From: a bacterium
GTDB taxonomy: Bacteria; ARS69
DNA: 8,122 bases
NCBI GenBank assembly: GCA_025774865.1
Contig: JALGZO010000596.1
Coordinates: 1 to 8,122, forward strand
Reading direction: 5' to 3'
Numbering within the stretch: position 1 is the stretch's first letter; each line of letters opens with the position of its first letter. A program made the position numbers and the translations under genes. Positions 1 to 5,773 of this stretch are shown here, piece by piece. Below the pieces are notes generated by a model. That model was not told where the DNA came from. It ran no database searches and was given only the letters and a program-made list of their open reading frames with translations.

Positions 1-339
1 GGGGGAACCGGCTTCGTTCGCGACCGTCCGGCGGAGTTCTCGGCCCGCAATGTTTCGCGCGAAGTCATCGTTGCCGGGATCGAGGCGGCGATCACGGATG
101 TCACCGAGGGTCTCGCGGGGTTCGAGGACGACCGCTTGAGCGCCGCCTATCCTCGACCGATCGGCGATACCCACGCTCGGGTCGGTGATTTCCTCATCCA
201 CCTCGCCACGCATCTCGCGTTCCACCTCGGGCAGGTCGACTACCACCGACGCCTCGTGACGGGTGATTCGTACAGCGTGAGTCCGGTGGCGATTCCGGAG
301 CTCTCGTCGGCGACGGCCGAAGAAGACGCGGCGCCGTGA
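1..339 (+). CDS. DinB-family protein, C-terminal part (5' end cut by window)
   Basis: The frame is open from base 1 to the TGA at 337-339, so only the last 112 codons are present and the start lies upstream. The end contains the signature I associate with DinB/DUF664-type four-helix proteins: histidines at nt 199, 211 and 223 (spacing H-x3-H-x3-H), followed by Leu-Gly-Gln-Val-Asp-Tyr-His-Arg-Arg. In that family His residues on the helix bundle bind a divalent metal, and members include thiol-dependent transferases (bacillithiol or mycothiol S-transferase type) and many proteins of unknown role. The window does not show which subtype this is. The last 25 or so residues are low-complexity Ala/Glu and probably disordered. 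The stop overlaps the GTG start of the thioesterase as GTGA, which makes this the most upstream visible member of the operon. The family call is fairly secure and the function is not. Confidence 0.72.
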   Translation, partial: GGTGFVRDRPAEFSARNVSREVIVAGIEAAITDVTEGLAGFEDDRLSAAYPRPIGDTHARVGDFLIHLATHLAFHLGQVDYHRRLVTGDSYSVSPVAIPELSSATAEEDAAP

Positions 340-788
340 GCACCTGGGAGCCGAGGGATCCGGGTTTCGAGCAGCGGATTCGCGAGAGCTTCGTCGAGCA
401 GACGATCATGGCGACGCTGGGCGCCGAGCTCACGAGAGTGGAGCCGGGAAACATCGAGGTAAGAGTCCCGTTTCGCTCGGATCTGTCGCAGCAACACGGC
501 TTCCTGCACGCCGGCGTTCTCACGACCGTGATGGACAGCGCGTGCGGCTATGCGGCGCTCTCGCTGATGTCGCCCGAGGCGGGAGTACTCGCGATCGAGT
601 TCAAGGCGAACTTCCTCCGACCGGCAAAGGGCAACATCGTCGCGCGGGGCACCGTATTGAAGCCCGGTCGGACGATTAACGTCTGCCGTGCGGACACATT
701 CGTCGAGAACGAGGGCCGTGAGATTCTCGTGGCGACGATGCTCGGGTCCATCACGACGGTCGTCGGCCGGGAAGGAATCGTGGGGTAG
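336..788 (+). CDS. PaaI-family hotdog thioesterase
   Basis: A 150-residue protein, the usual size for a single hotdog-fold acyl-CoA thioesterase (4HBT/PaaI group). The diagnostic segment is residues 52-69: Gln-Gln-His-Gly-Phe-Leu-His58-Ala-Gly60, then Asp67 a few residues on. This matches the HGG...D pattern of PaaI-type enzymes, with Ala replacing the first Gly and Asp67 in the place of the catalytic acid. A later Phe-Lys-x-Asn-(Phe/Leu)-Leu-x-Pro stretch (about residues 89-96) is also typical. Such enzymes are cytosolic tetramers that hydrolyse acyl-CoA thioesters. The acyl group cannot be read from the sequence. The GTG start at 336 is chosen because it overlaps the upstream stop (GTGA). 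There is no strong Shine-Dalgarno, so coupled translation is likely. The stop TAG shares its last base with the next GTG. Confidence 0.88.
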   Translation: MSTWEPRDPGFEQRIRESFVEQTIMATLGAELTRVEPGNIEVRVPFRSDLSQQHGFLHAGVLTTVMDSACGYAALSLMSPEAGVLAIEFKANFLRPAKGNIVARGTVLKPGRTINVCRADTFVENEGREILVATMLGSITTVVGREGIVG

Positions 789-1699
789 TGCGCAGGAGCC
801 TCGTCATCGCGGTCGCGTGGATTGCGGCCTGCTCCCGTCCGGTCGCGACCGGTCAGCCCCCGGAGGCGGAGACACTCCTCGCTCGCGAGAACGGCACGCC
901 TGCGGTGACGATCGTTCGCGCCGAGATCGACGGGCACTCGGCGTGGATGTTTCTCGACTCCGGGGCGGAGATGTCCGTGCTCGATCAACGTGTCGCGGAC
1001 CGTTGGGGTCTCCGTTCGCGGTGGCGGGCCACGGCCGGAGAGTGCAACATCCCGGTGGGTATCGTGCGCGGAAAGCGGCTCGAAGTAGGTGCAGTCGCCC
1101 TCGAGGGACCGTGGTTCGCCACGTTGGACATCGGCGGCACGGGACTCCTCGACGATCTCGAGCTGCCGCACGAGATCGAGGTGGCGGGGATCCTCGGCGC
1201 GCCGCTCTTTCAGAATGCGATCGTCGCCATCGAATACGGAGACCTCGTGGATCAGGTCTCCGTCTGGCCGAAAGGAGAGGCCTCCGTCACGGCCGCGACC
1301 TGGATTCCGCTGCACGTGGCCGAGTCCCGCGCCTTCGTGGATGCGAGCCTCGACCGGGCGGGCGCGGCCCGCTTTCTCGTGGACACCGGGAAGAACGGCT
1401 CGCTCAGCCTTCTCTCGGGTTTCGTGCGCGAGCACGCGATCGACCGTGGGCGAAAGCTCCGGCCCGCACCGAACCGCCGCCTCTGCGGAGTGACCGAGGA
1501 GCTCGTCACCGAGCTCGACTGGTTCGAGCTCGGCGGCTTCCGCCTCGAGAGACCGACGGCCGCGCTGAAGGTGCGCGGGTCCCCCGGCGACGATGCCATC
1601 GCGGGCGAATCGGGAATGGTGGGTCAGGGGTTCCTTCGCGACTTCGACGTCGTGTTCGACTACGCGCGTGGCCGGCTCGGCCTGACGCTCCGCCCGTGA
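788..1699 (+). CDS. Lipoprotein with two retropepsin-like aspartyl protease domains
   Basis: A 303-residue exported protein. Residues 1-15 form a short lipoprotein signal (Arg2-Arg3, a hydrophobic core, then Ile-Ala-Ala-Cys15), so it is probably lipid-anchored outside the inner membrane. Two homologous retropepsin-type halves follow. The first has Phe-Leu-Asp57-Ser-Gly59 and a closing Gly-Ile-Leu-Gly-Ala-Pro-Leu-Phe with an (I/F)-(D/E)-Tyr strand. The second has Phe-Leu-Val-Asp199-Thr-Gly201 and closes with Gly-Gln-Gly-Phe-Leu-Arg-Asp-Phe and a Phe-Asp-Tyr strand. Both catalytic aspartates are therefore present, one per half, which could give a complete active site in one chain. Substrates are unknown. 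The GTG at 788 overlaps the thioesterase TAG by one base. The stop overlaps the next GTG by GTGA. The domain call is strong. Proteolytic activity is inferred from the family. Confidence 0.85.
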   Translation: MRRSLVIAVAWIAACSRPVATGQPPEAETLLARENGTPAVTIVRAEIDGHSAWMFLDSGAEMSVLDQRVADRWGLRSRWRATAGECNIPVGIVRGKRLEVGAVALEGPWFATLDIGGTGLLDDLELPHEIEVAGILGAPLFQNAIVAIEYGDLVDQVSVWPKGEASVTAATWIPLHVAESRAFVDASLDRAGAARFLVDTGKNGSLSLLSGFVREHAIDRGRKLRPAPNRRLCGVTEELVTELDWFELGGFRLERPTAALKVRGSPGDDAIAGESGMVGQGFLRDFDVVFDYARGRLGLTLRP

Positions 1700-2541
1700 A
1701 CGTGGGAGCGCGGCGCATCGTGCGGCCCGACGATTTCTTCCGTGCGGCTGGACCGTTTCTCCTGAAGGCCGAGGCGGAGAACTGCTTGATCCTCGGGGTT
1801 GTGGGAGCGCTCGCTCCCGACTCCGACGCGTGTCTCGTTGTCGCGGAGGTGGACGGTGAGGTGGTCGCGTGCGCCATGCGCAGCATTCCGCACAAGGCGG
1901 TTCTCTCCGCCGGCCCTGGCGATGCGATGCGCGCCTTCGCCCGAGACCTCTTCCGCGATCACGCCGATCTTCCTGCGATCGTAGCCCCGGAGCGCGAGGC
2001 GGCCGAATTCGCGGCCGAGTGGCGGAAGCTCACCGGCGCATCCTTGCGACGGGGAATGCACCAGGGCATCTACGAGTTGGATCGGGTCGACTGGCGGCGG
2101 GCCACGGCGGAGGGACGCATGCGGATCGTGAAGGCTCGCGACCGGGCACTCCTCGGAACGTGGATCGCGGACTTTTGTCGAGAGGCGCGGGTGGACCCGC
2201 CCGACGACGTCGCGGCCTACGTGGACGCTCGCATTCGACACCGGGCCACGGTGGTTTGGGAGACCGACCGCCCGGTGGCGCTCGCCGGGTACTCGGGGGC
2301 GACACCGAACGGTGTTCGCATCAGCCTCGTTTACACGCCGCCGGAGAACCGCGGGCAGGGCTACGCGACGACTCTCGTCGCGACCCTTTCCGATTCGCTC
2401 CTGCGAGAGGGTCGGAAGTGGTGCTTCCTGTTCACGGATCTCTCGAATCCGATCTCGAATCGAGTATACGAGAGGATCGGATACCGTCGTGTGGGCGAAG
2501 TCCTGGACGTGCACTTCCAGCTCGGCGAGACCTCGGAGTGA
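1696..2541 (+). CDS. GNAT-family N-acetyltransferase, two-part (281 aa)
   Basis: The C-terminal part (about residues 150-281) is a clear GNAT domain: the strand Arg-Ile-Ser-Leu-Val-Tyr-Thr-Pro-Pro, then the acetyl-CoA pyrophosphate-binding loop Arg219-Gly-Gln-Gly-Tyr-Ala224, and later Asn-Pro-x-Ser-Asn-x-Val-Tyr-x-x-Ile-Gly-Tyr, the usual motif B. The first 130 or so residues look like a degenerate GNAT-like half without the loop, as in the larger COG3393-type predicted acetyltransferases. The substrate is unknown. The frame stays open far upstream (to 688), but the start is placed at the GTG at 1696 because it overlaps the protease stop as GTGA and the protein becomes GNAT-like only from there. 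The stop overlaps the next gene's GTG in the same way. No Shine-Dalgarno is visible, consistent with coupled translation. Confidence 0.85.
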   Translation: MNVGARRIVRPDDFFRAAGPFLLKAEAENCLILGVVGALAPDSDACLVVAEVDGEVVACAMRSIPHKAVLSAGPGDAMRAFARDLFRDHADLPAIVAPEREAAEFAAEWRKLTGASLRRGMHQGIYELDRVDWRRATAEGRMRIVKARDRALLGTWIADFCREARVDPPDDVAAYVDARIRHRATVVWETDRPVALAGYSGATPNGVRISLVYTPPENRGQGYATTLVATLSDSLLREGRKWCFLFTDLSNPISNRVYERIGYRRVGEVLDVHFQLGETSE

Positions 2542-3026
2542 GCGGGCGGGCGAAGTGTTTCGAGGCCGCGATCTACCGGGTCGGTGCGCTGCGCTGCGTC
2601 GACGTGTCCACGTCCGTGTCGAAAACATTTGGCGAGGGACAGCGGACCCCGGTCCGGGTGACAATCGGCGGGGTCGAGGAACAAACGAGCCTCGTACCGA
2701 AAAGGGGCGGCGGACATCGCCTGTTTCTCGGCGCAGCGGTGAGAAAGGCGGCGGGCGTCGACACCGGGGACCGGGTCCGAATCGAGATCCGGCCGGACCC
2801 GAGAAGCGGCGAACCGGATTTGCCACCGGCGCTCGCGGAAGCGCTCCGGCGAACGGTCGGCGCGATGGACGAGTTCCTCTCCCGAAGTCCGGCCGACCGG
2901 CGGCAGCTCGTGCGCTGGGTGGACGAGCCGAAGAGCCCCCAGGCCCGGAGGAACCGCGTGGAGAAAGCGATTCGGATGGTGCTGCGCGGGAAGCCGGATC
3001 CGAAACCGAGGAAGGGGGAATCGTGA
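2538..3026 (+). CDS. YdeI/OmpD-associated family protein with DUF1905 domain
   Basis: A 162-residue protein with the two-domain layout of this family. Residues about 5-90 are DUF1905-like: Cys-Val-Asp-Val near residue 20, a Phe-Gly-x-Gly turn, Pro-Val-Arg-Val-Thr-Ile-(Gly)-Gly, Ser-Leu-Val-Pro, Gly-Gly-Gly-His-Arg-Leu-Phe-Leu, and Val-Arg-Lys-Ala-Ala-Gly-Val. Residues about 95-155 match the YdeI/OmpdA helical region, with an Arg-Arg...Trp-Val-Asp-Glu-Pro-Lys-Ser-Pro-x-(A/T)-Arg-x-x-Arg-Val-x-Lys-Ala pattern. YdeI of enteric bacteria has been linked to antimicrobial-peptide and stress resistance, but most members are uncharacterised and this one should not be given that role from sequence alone. 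The GTG at 2538 overlaps the GNAT stop (GTGA). The frame is open upstream to 1869, but that part is the shadow of the GNAT gene. Confidence 0.85.
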   Translation: MSGRAKCFEAAIYRVGALRCVDVSTSVSKTFGEGQRTPVRVTIGGVEEQTSLVPKRGGGHRLFLGAAVRKAAGVDTGDRVRIEIRPDPRSGEPDLPPALAEALRRTVGAMDEFLSRSPADRRQLVRWVDEPKSPQARRNRVEKAIRMVLRGKPDPKPRKGES

Positions 3027-3088
3027 GGCATCGATTCATCGTCGCGTTGCTTCGCGTCGAGTCGCAGGAGCTGTGGAAGAAGAAATGA
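3023..3088 (+). CDS. 21-codon mini-ORF bridging YdeI and GNAT genes
   Basis: The GTG at 3023 overlaps the upstream TGA as GTGA. The frame runs 21 codons and ends in a TGA at 3086-3088 that overlaps the next gene's ATG (3085) as ATGA. The peptide starts Met-Arg-His-Arg-Phe-Ile-Val-Ala-Leu-Leu-Arg and ends Leu-Trp-Lys-Lys-Lys, basic at both ends. I recognise no family. Its likely value is as a relay that carries ribosomes from the YdeI gene to the GNAT gene across the only 60-base gap in the operon. An AGGAG at 3066-3070 lies inside it. The arrangement could also be chance. Peptide function is unsupported. Confidence 0.35.
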   Translation: MRHRFIVALLRVESQELWKKK

Positions 3089-3648
3089 GAACGGCGATCG
3101 AGACCGAACGCCTCGTCCTGCGGGAGATGAGCCTCGACGATCTGGACTTCGTCGCAACGATGCTCGCTCACCCCGAGGTCATGCGCTTCTGGCCGCAAGT
3201 CTACTCCCGAGACGAGTCGGAGACCTGGGTGCGGCGTCAGGGTGAGCGCTACGCGCGGGACGGTCACGGCTACTGGCTCGCGCTCGACCGGGCCAGCGGA
3301 GAGCCGGTGGGCCAGGCCGGGATTCTCATGGTGGAGATCGCCGGCCGGGAAGAACCGGGACTCGGCTACCTCATTCACCACCCGTTCTGGCGACGGGGTT
3401 TCGCGACGGAAGCGTCGACGGGGAGCCTCGACTACGCGTTCGATCGGCTCGAAATTCCGCGCGTCGTCAGCCTCATTCGGCCCGAAAACGTCCCGTCGCT
3501 CGGGGTCGCTCGCAAGATCGGCATGAGGAAGACGGGTCGCACGACGTACGCCGGACTCGAGCATCTCGTGTACGAGATCGCCCGGAAGGACTTCACCGCC
3601 TCGCGAGAGACCGTGGCCGAGGCGTCGGACGACGGGGCACTGGCGTGA
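3085..3648 (+). CDS. GNAT-family acetyltransferase, RimJ/RimL-like
   Basis: A 187-residue protein with the typical opening of RimJ/RimL-type acetyltransferases (Ile-Glu-Thr-Glu-Arg-Leu-Val-Leu-Arg) followed by a HPEVMRF(W)-like segment. The acetyl-CoA loop is His-His-Pro-Phe-Trp-Arg103-Arg-Gly-Phe-Ala-Thr-Glu-Ala110, and the Arg-Pro-Glu-Asn-x-Pro-Ser-x-x-Val-Ala-x-Lys-Ile-Gly-Met motif follows at about residues 133-149. Members N-acetylate ribosomal-protein N-termini, amino groups of antibiotics or small metabolites, and nothing here decides which. The ATG at 3085 is preferred because it forms ATGA with the mini-ORF stop and gives the canonical N-terminus. A GTG at 3073 would add four residues. 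The C-terminal 20 or so residues are acidic/Ala-rich and not part of the fold. Confidence 0.87.
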   Translation: MRTAIETERLVLREMSLDDLDFVATMLAHPEVMRFWPQVYSRDESETWVRRQGERYARDGHGYWLALDRASGEPVGQAGILMVEIAGREEPGLGYLIHHPFWRRGFATEASTGSLDYAFDRLEIPRVVSLIRPENVPSLGVARKIGMRKTGRTTYAGLEHLVYEIARKDFTASRETVAEASDDGALA

Positions 3649-4151
3649 GGGACGTCACGATCCGCGAGTATCGCGACACCGACCTCGACGCGTGTCGTCA
3701 CCTGTGGCGTGAGCTCACGCAGCGCCATCGCGACATCTATGGCGACTCTTCGATCGGCGGCGACGATCCGGGTCGGCTCTTCGACGAATACCTCGAGAAT
3801 CTCGCCCTCGTGGGCCCGTGGGTCGTGGAGTGGGATTCCGCCGTGGTCGCGCTGGGTGGTCTCCTCGTCGAAGGCTCCCAGGCCGAGGTCGAGCCCGTCG
3901 TGGTGCTCAGCCGCTGCCGCTCGCACGGGATCGGCACCCGCCTCATCGAACATCTGATCGAAGAGGCCCGCCGGCGGGGGGTGCGCTCGCTGAGTGTTCG
4001 CCCCGTGGCTCGTAACGCGGAGGCGATGGCCTGTTTCCGTCGCGCCGGGTTCTCATTCCTGGGACATGTCGAGATGTTTCAGGATCTGGTCCGGGGCGAC
4101 CGCAAATGGAAGCGCGGGATCACGCTTCACGGGGAAGAATACCGGTATTGA
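3645..4151 (+). CDS. GNAT-family N-acetyltransferase (168 aa)
   Basis: A compact single-domain GNAT. It opens Arg-Asp-Val-Thr-Ile-Arg-Glu-Tyr-Arg-Asp-Thr-Asp-Leu, typical of this superfamily. It has a central strand Glu-Val-Glu-Pro-Val-Val-Val followed by the acetyl-CoA loop Arg92-Ser-His-Gly-Ile-Gly97-Thr. It then has helix Leu-Ile-Glu-His-Leu-Ile-Glu-Glu-Ala and the motif-B region Arg-Asn-Ala-Glu-Ala-Met-Ala-Cys-Phe-Arg-Arg-Ala-Gly-Phe. The acceptor substrate is not predictable. The GTG at 3645 overlaps the upstream stop (GTGA). It is the last gene of the operon. Its final 32 bases are also coding for the convergent nitroreductase on the other strand. Confidence 0.87.
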   Translation: MRDVTIREYRDTDLDACRHLWRELTQRHRDIYGDSSIGGDDPGRLFDEYLENLALVGPWVVEWDSAVVALGGLLVEGSQAEVEPVVVLSRCRSHGIGTRLIEHLIEEARRRGVRSLSVRPVARNAEAMACFRRAGFSFLGHVEMFQDLVRGDRKWKRGITLHGEEYRY

Positions 4152-4938
4152 AAGCGTCATCGTCGTGGTTGAGGAAGCCGTGACGCTCGAGCCCCTCCAG
4201 TAGATCCTTCGAGAAACGAATGTTCCCTTCCCGTGTGTACTTCACCGTGGTGTACACCTGCGCGAGGTTCTTCACGCCGGACTCGCGGATCCTGTCGGCA
4301 AGATCCGGAAACGCCATGTAGCGGTTCCAGCCTTCCGTCTCGCGATCGCGGTAGGTCTGCGCGATGCGGTCTTCGTCGAAGTCGTGATAGCGCTCTTCGT
4401 GGACGATGCTCTCGACCGGCAGCCGGGCCCGCGTCTCCGGATCCTCTGCCGGCTTGCCCACGACCATCGTGGTGGCCGGAAAGACACCGAGGGGAAGGTC
4501 GAAGAAGTCGACGAGCTGTGGAGTCGCGCAGAGCGTCGTGCCCATGTAGCAGATCCCGTAGCCGAGCGACTCCGCGGCGAGCGCGGCGTTCTGCGCGGCG
4601 ATGAGCGCGTCGGCGAACCCCACGAGAAAGCAGAGGAAGTTGTCGTAACCGGGGTCGGCCTCGCGGGCACGGCACCAACGATTCATGCGGTTCCAGTCGA
4701 CCAGGAACGTCAAGAGCACCGGCGCCTCGTTGATCATGTCCTGCTCGAAATGCATCTTCCACAGGGCGGCTCGTCGGTCGGCGTCCTTCGTGACGATGAT
4801 GCTGTAGGTCTGCATGTTTCCGCTCGAGGACGCGCGGGTGGCGGCGTGGATGATCGCGTCCAGGTCGTCCGGCGGTAGGGGATCGGGCCGATAGGTCCGG
4901 ATCGACCGGTGCGCGGCGATCGTGTCGAGCAGGTTCAT
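4120..4938 (-). CDS. Nitroreductase-family flavoenzyme
   Basis: A 272-residue protein on the minus strand. It opens Met-Asn-Leu-Leu-Asp-Thr-Ile-Ala-Ala-His-Arg11-Ser-Ile-Arg14-Thr-Tyr, the classic FMN-phosphate-binding start of nitroreductases, followed by Ala-Ala-Thr-Arg-Ala-Ser-Ser-Ser-Gly-Asn-Met-Gln. The second conserved block is Ala-Ala-Glu-Ser-Leu-Gly-Tyr-Gly-Ile-Cys-Tyr-Met-Gly, then Val-Val-Gly-Lys-Pro-Ala. These are homodimeric FMN enzymes using NAD(P)H to reduce nitro compounds, quinones or flavins. The long C-terminal tail recalls the NfsA/FRP-type group, but that is tentative. The start is the ATG at 4936-4938, preceded by GGAGAG with a 5-base gap. The frame extends 26 codons further upstream, but that part lacks family character. 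It is divergent from the lipoprotein gene and converges on the GNAT operon with a 32-bp overlap. Confidence 0.88.
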   Translation of the reverse strand: MNLLDTIAAHRSIRTYRPDPLPPDDLDAIIHAATRASSSGNMQTYSIIVTKDADRRAALWKMHFEQDMINEAPVLLTFLVDWNRMNRWCRAREADPGYDNFLCFLVGFADALIAAQNAALAAESLGYGICYMGTTLCATPQLVDFFDLPLGVFPATTMVVGKPAEDPETRARLPVESIVHEERYHDFDEDRIAQTYRDRETEGWNRYMAFPDLADRIRESGVKNLAQVYTTVKYTREGNIRFSKDLLEGLERHGFLNHDDDAFNTGILPREA

Positions 4939-5030
4939 CGGTTCTCTCCGGTCGCGGGTCGGGAGCGGCTGCGGTATGATCGGCCGAAGAAAGCCCGACC
5001 GTCGCGCTTTCGTCAACCGGGGACGGTCCC
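4939..5030. promoter_or_regulatory. Divergent intergenic region with weak promoter-like elements
   Basis: This 92-bp gap separates the divergently read nitroreductase and lipoprotein genes, so promoters for both should lie here. Seen: TATGAT at 4975-4980 on the plus strand, one mismatch from a -10 box and about 50 bases before the TTG start, but without a convincing -35. On the minus strand TTGACG (complement of 5011-5016) matches a -35 at five of six positions, but no good -10 lies 16-19 bases on. The nitroreductase ribosome binding site GGAGAG is the complement of 4944-4949. The assignments are tentative. Confidence 0.3.
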
Positions 5031-5465
5031 TTGCTCTCTTCGTTCCGATTGCTCACGCTCGCCGCGGCTTGTGCCGCCGGCGCGGCGGTGTTGTCGTGCG
5101 CCGTGGGCAGCTCGACGACGACTCGCAGCGTCGACGATATCGATCAAGAAGTCTCGGTCGGTACGTCGTACTCAGTGCACGGAAGCCAGCCCGGCGCGTG
5201 GCTCGAACAAGCGAGGCAGCACGCGAGGGACGCGCGGTTCGGCGAGGCGAAGACCCTGTTCCAGCGGGTCTACGATTCGTCGTCGGCGAAGCCCGATCAG
5301 AAGGCGAGCGCCCTCCTGGGACTCGGCCGCGTCCACGCGAACGTGCTGAATCCGAACCGCAGCGACGAGAAGGCTCGCGCATATTTCGAGCGGGTGGTTC
5401 GCGAGTTCCCCGACACCGAGCAGAGGCAGGAGGCCGAAGACGATGACCTCGGCCCGTCCGAGTGA
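5031..5465 (+). CDS. Small lipoprotein with TPR-like helical region
   Basis: A 144-residue protein. Residues 1-23 form an export signal: Arg6, a hydrophobic Ala/Leu core, then Val-Leu-Ser-Cys23 as probable lipobox. A Ser/Thr-rich linker follows. Residues about 55-125 are helical and TPR-like: Trp-Leu-Glu-Gln-Ala...Phe-Gly-Glu-Ala-Lys-Thr-Leu-Phe-Gln-Arg-Val-Tyr, then a second helix pair ending Ala-Arg-Ala-Tyr-Phe-Glu-Arg-Val-Val-Arg-Glu-Phe-Pro-Asp-Thr. That closing segment is typical of the TPR lipoproteins near BamD/CpoB, though only about two repeats are present here. The acidic tail is short. The TTG at 5031 is chosen because GGGGA at 5019-5023 sits 7 bases before it and the signal peptide begins there. 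A TTG at 5049 would leave a poor n-region. The stop overlaps the PLP-enzyme GTG (GTGA), so the two are probably co-translated. The role is unknown. Confidence 0.68.
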   Translation: MLSSFRLLTLAAACAAGAAVLSCAVGSSTTTRSVDDIDQEVSVGTSYSVHGSQPGAWLEQARQHARDARFGEAKTLFQRVYDSSSAKPDQKASALLGLGRVHANVLNPNRSDEKARAYFERVVREFPDTEQRQEAEDDDLGPSE

Positions 5466-5773
5466 CGCCCGACCGCGCCGAAATTCGCGACGTTCTCGAG
5501 CTCGTCGCACGCGAGGCGGCTGCGTACCTCGAGGGGCTCGACGAACGACCCGTCCGCTCGCCTGCTCTCGAGAAAGCGGCCTTGTCGTTCGGCGGCGACC
5601 TGCCCGAGGTCGGCGAGGGGGGCGCCGCGGCGTTGCGCGAGCTCGTCGAAAAGGGGCTCGACGGCACGGTCGCCACGAGCGGCCCCCGCTCCTTTCACTT
5701 CGTCGTCGGGGGCGTGACCCCGGCGGCCCTCGGCGCCGACTGGCTCACGACCGTCTTCGATCAGATCGCGTGA
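5462..5773 (+). CDS. N-terminal fragment of PLP-dependent decarboxylase
   Basis: 103 codons beginning at the GTG that overlaps the lipoprotein stop. It covers the N-terminal arm and first helices of the decarboxylase, ending with Pro-Arg-Ser-Phe-His-Phe-Val-Val-Gly-Gly, then Pro-Ala-Ala-Leu-Gly-Ala-Asp-Trp-Leu and Phe-Asp-Gln. This is the characteristic substrate-pocket region that precedes the PLP domain. It has no catalytic capacity alone. Confidence 0.7.
   Translation: MTPDRAEIRDVLELVAREAAAYLEGLDERPVRSPALEKAALSFGGDLPEVGEGGAAALRELVEKGLDGTVATSGPRSFHFVVGGVTPAALGADWLTTVFDQIA

Noticed and set aside
688-1695. Upstream in-frame extension of the 281-aa GNAT gene to 688
   Set aside because: The extra 336 codons are Arg-rich low-complexity sequence overlapping the well-supported protease gene. 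The GTGA overlap at 1696 gives a natural start.
1660-3564. 634-codon open frame on the minus strand
   Set aside because: It is antisense to the GNAT, YdeI and RimJ-like genes, is rich in Arg/Pro/Ser, and has no recognisable domain. Such shadow frames are expected opposite high-GC genes.
4153-4187. 7-bp inverted repeat AGCGTCA...TGACGCT just after the last GNAT stop, considered as a terminator
   Set aside because: The loop is 21 bases, there is no T-run, and the sequence is inside the nitroreductase coding region. It is a weak candidate only.
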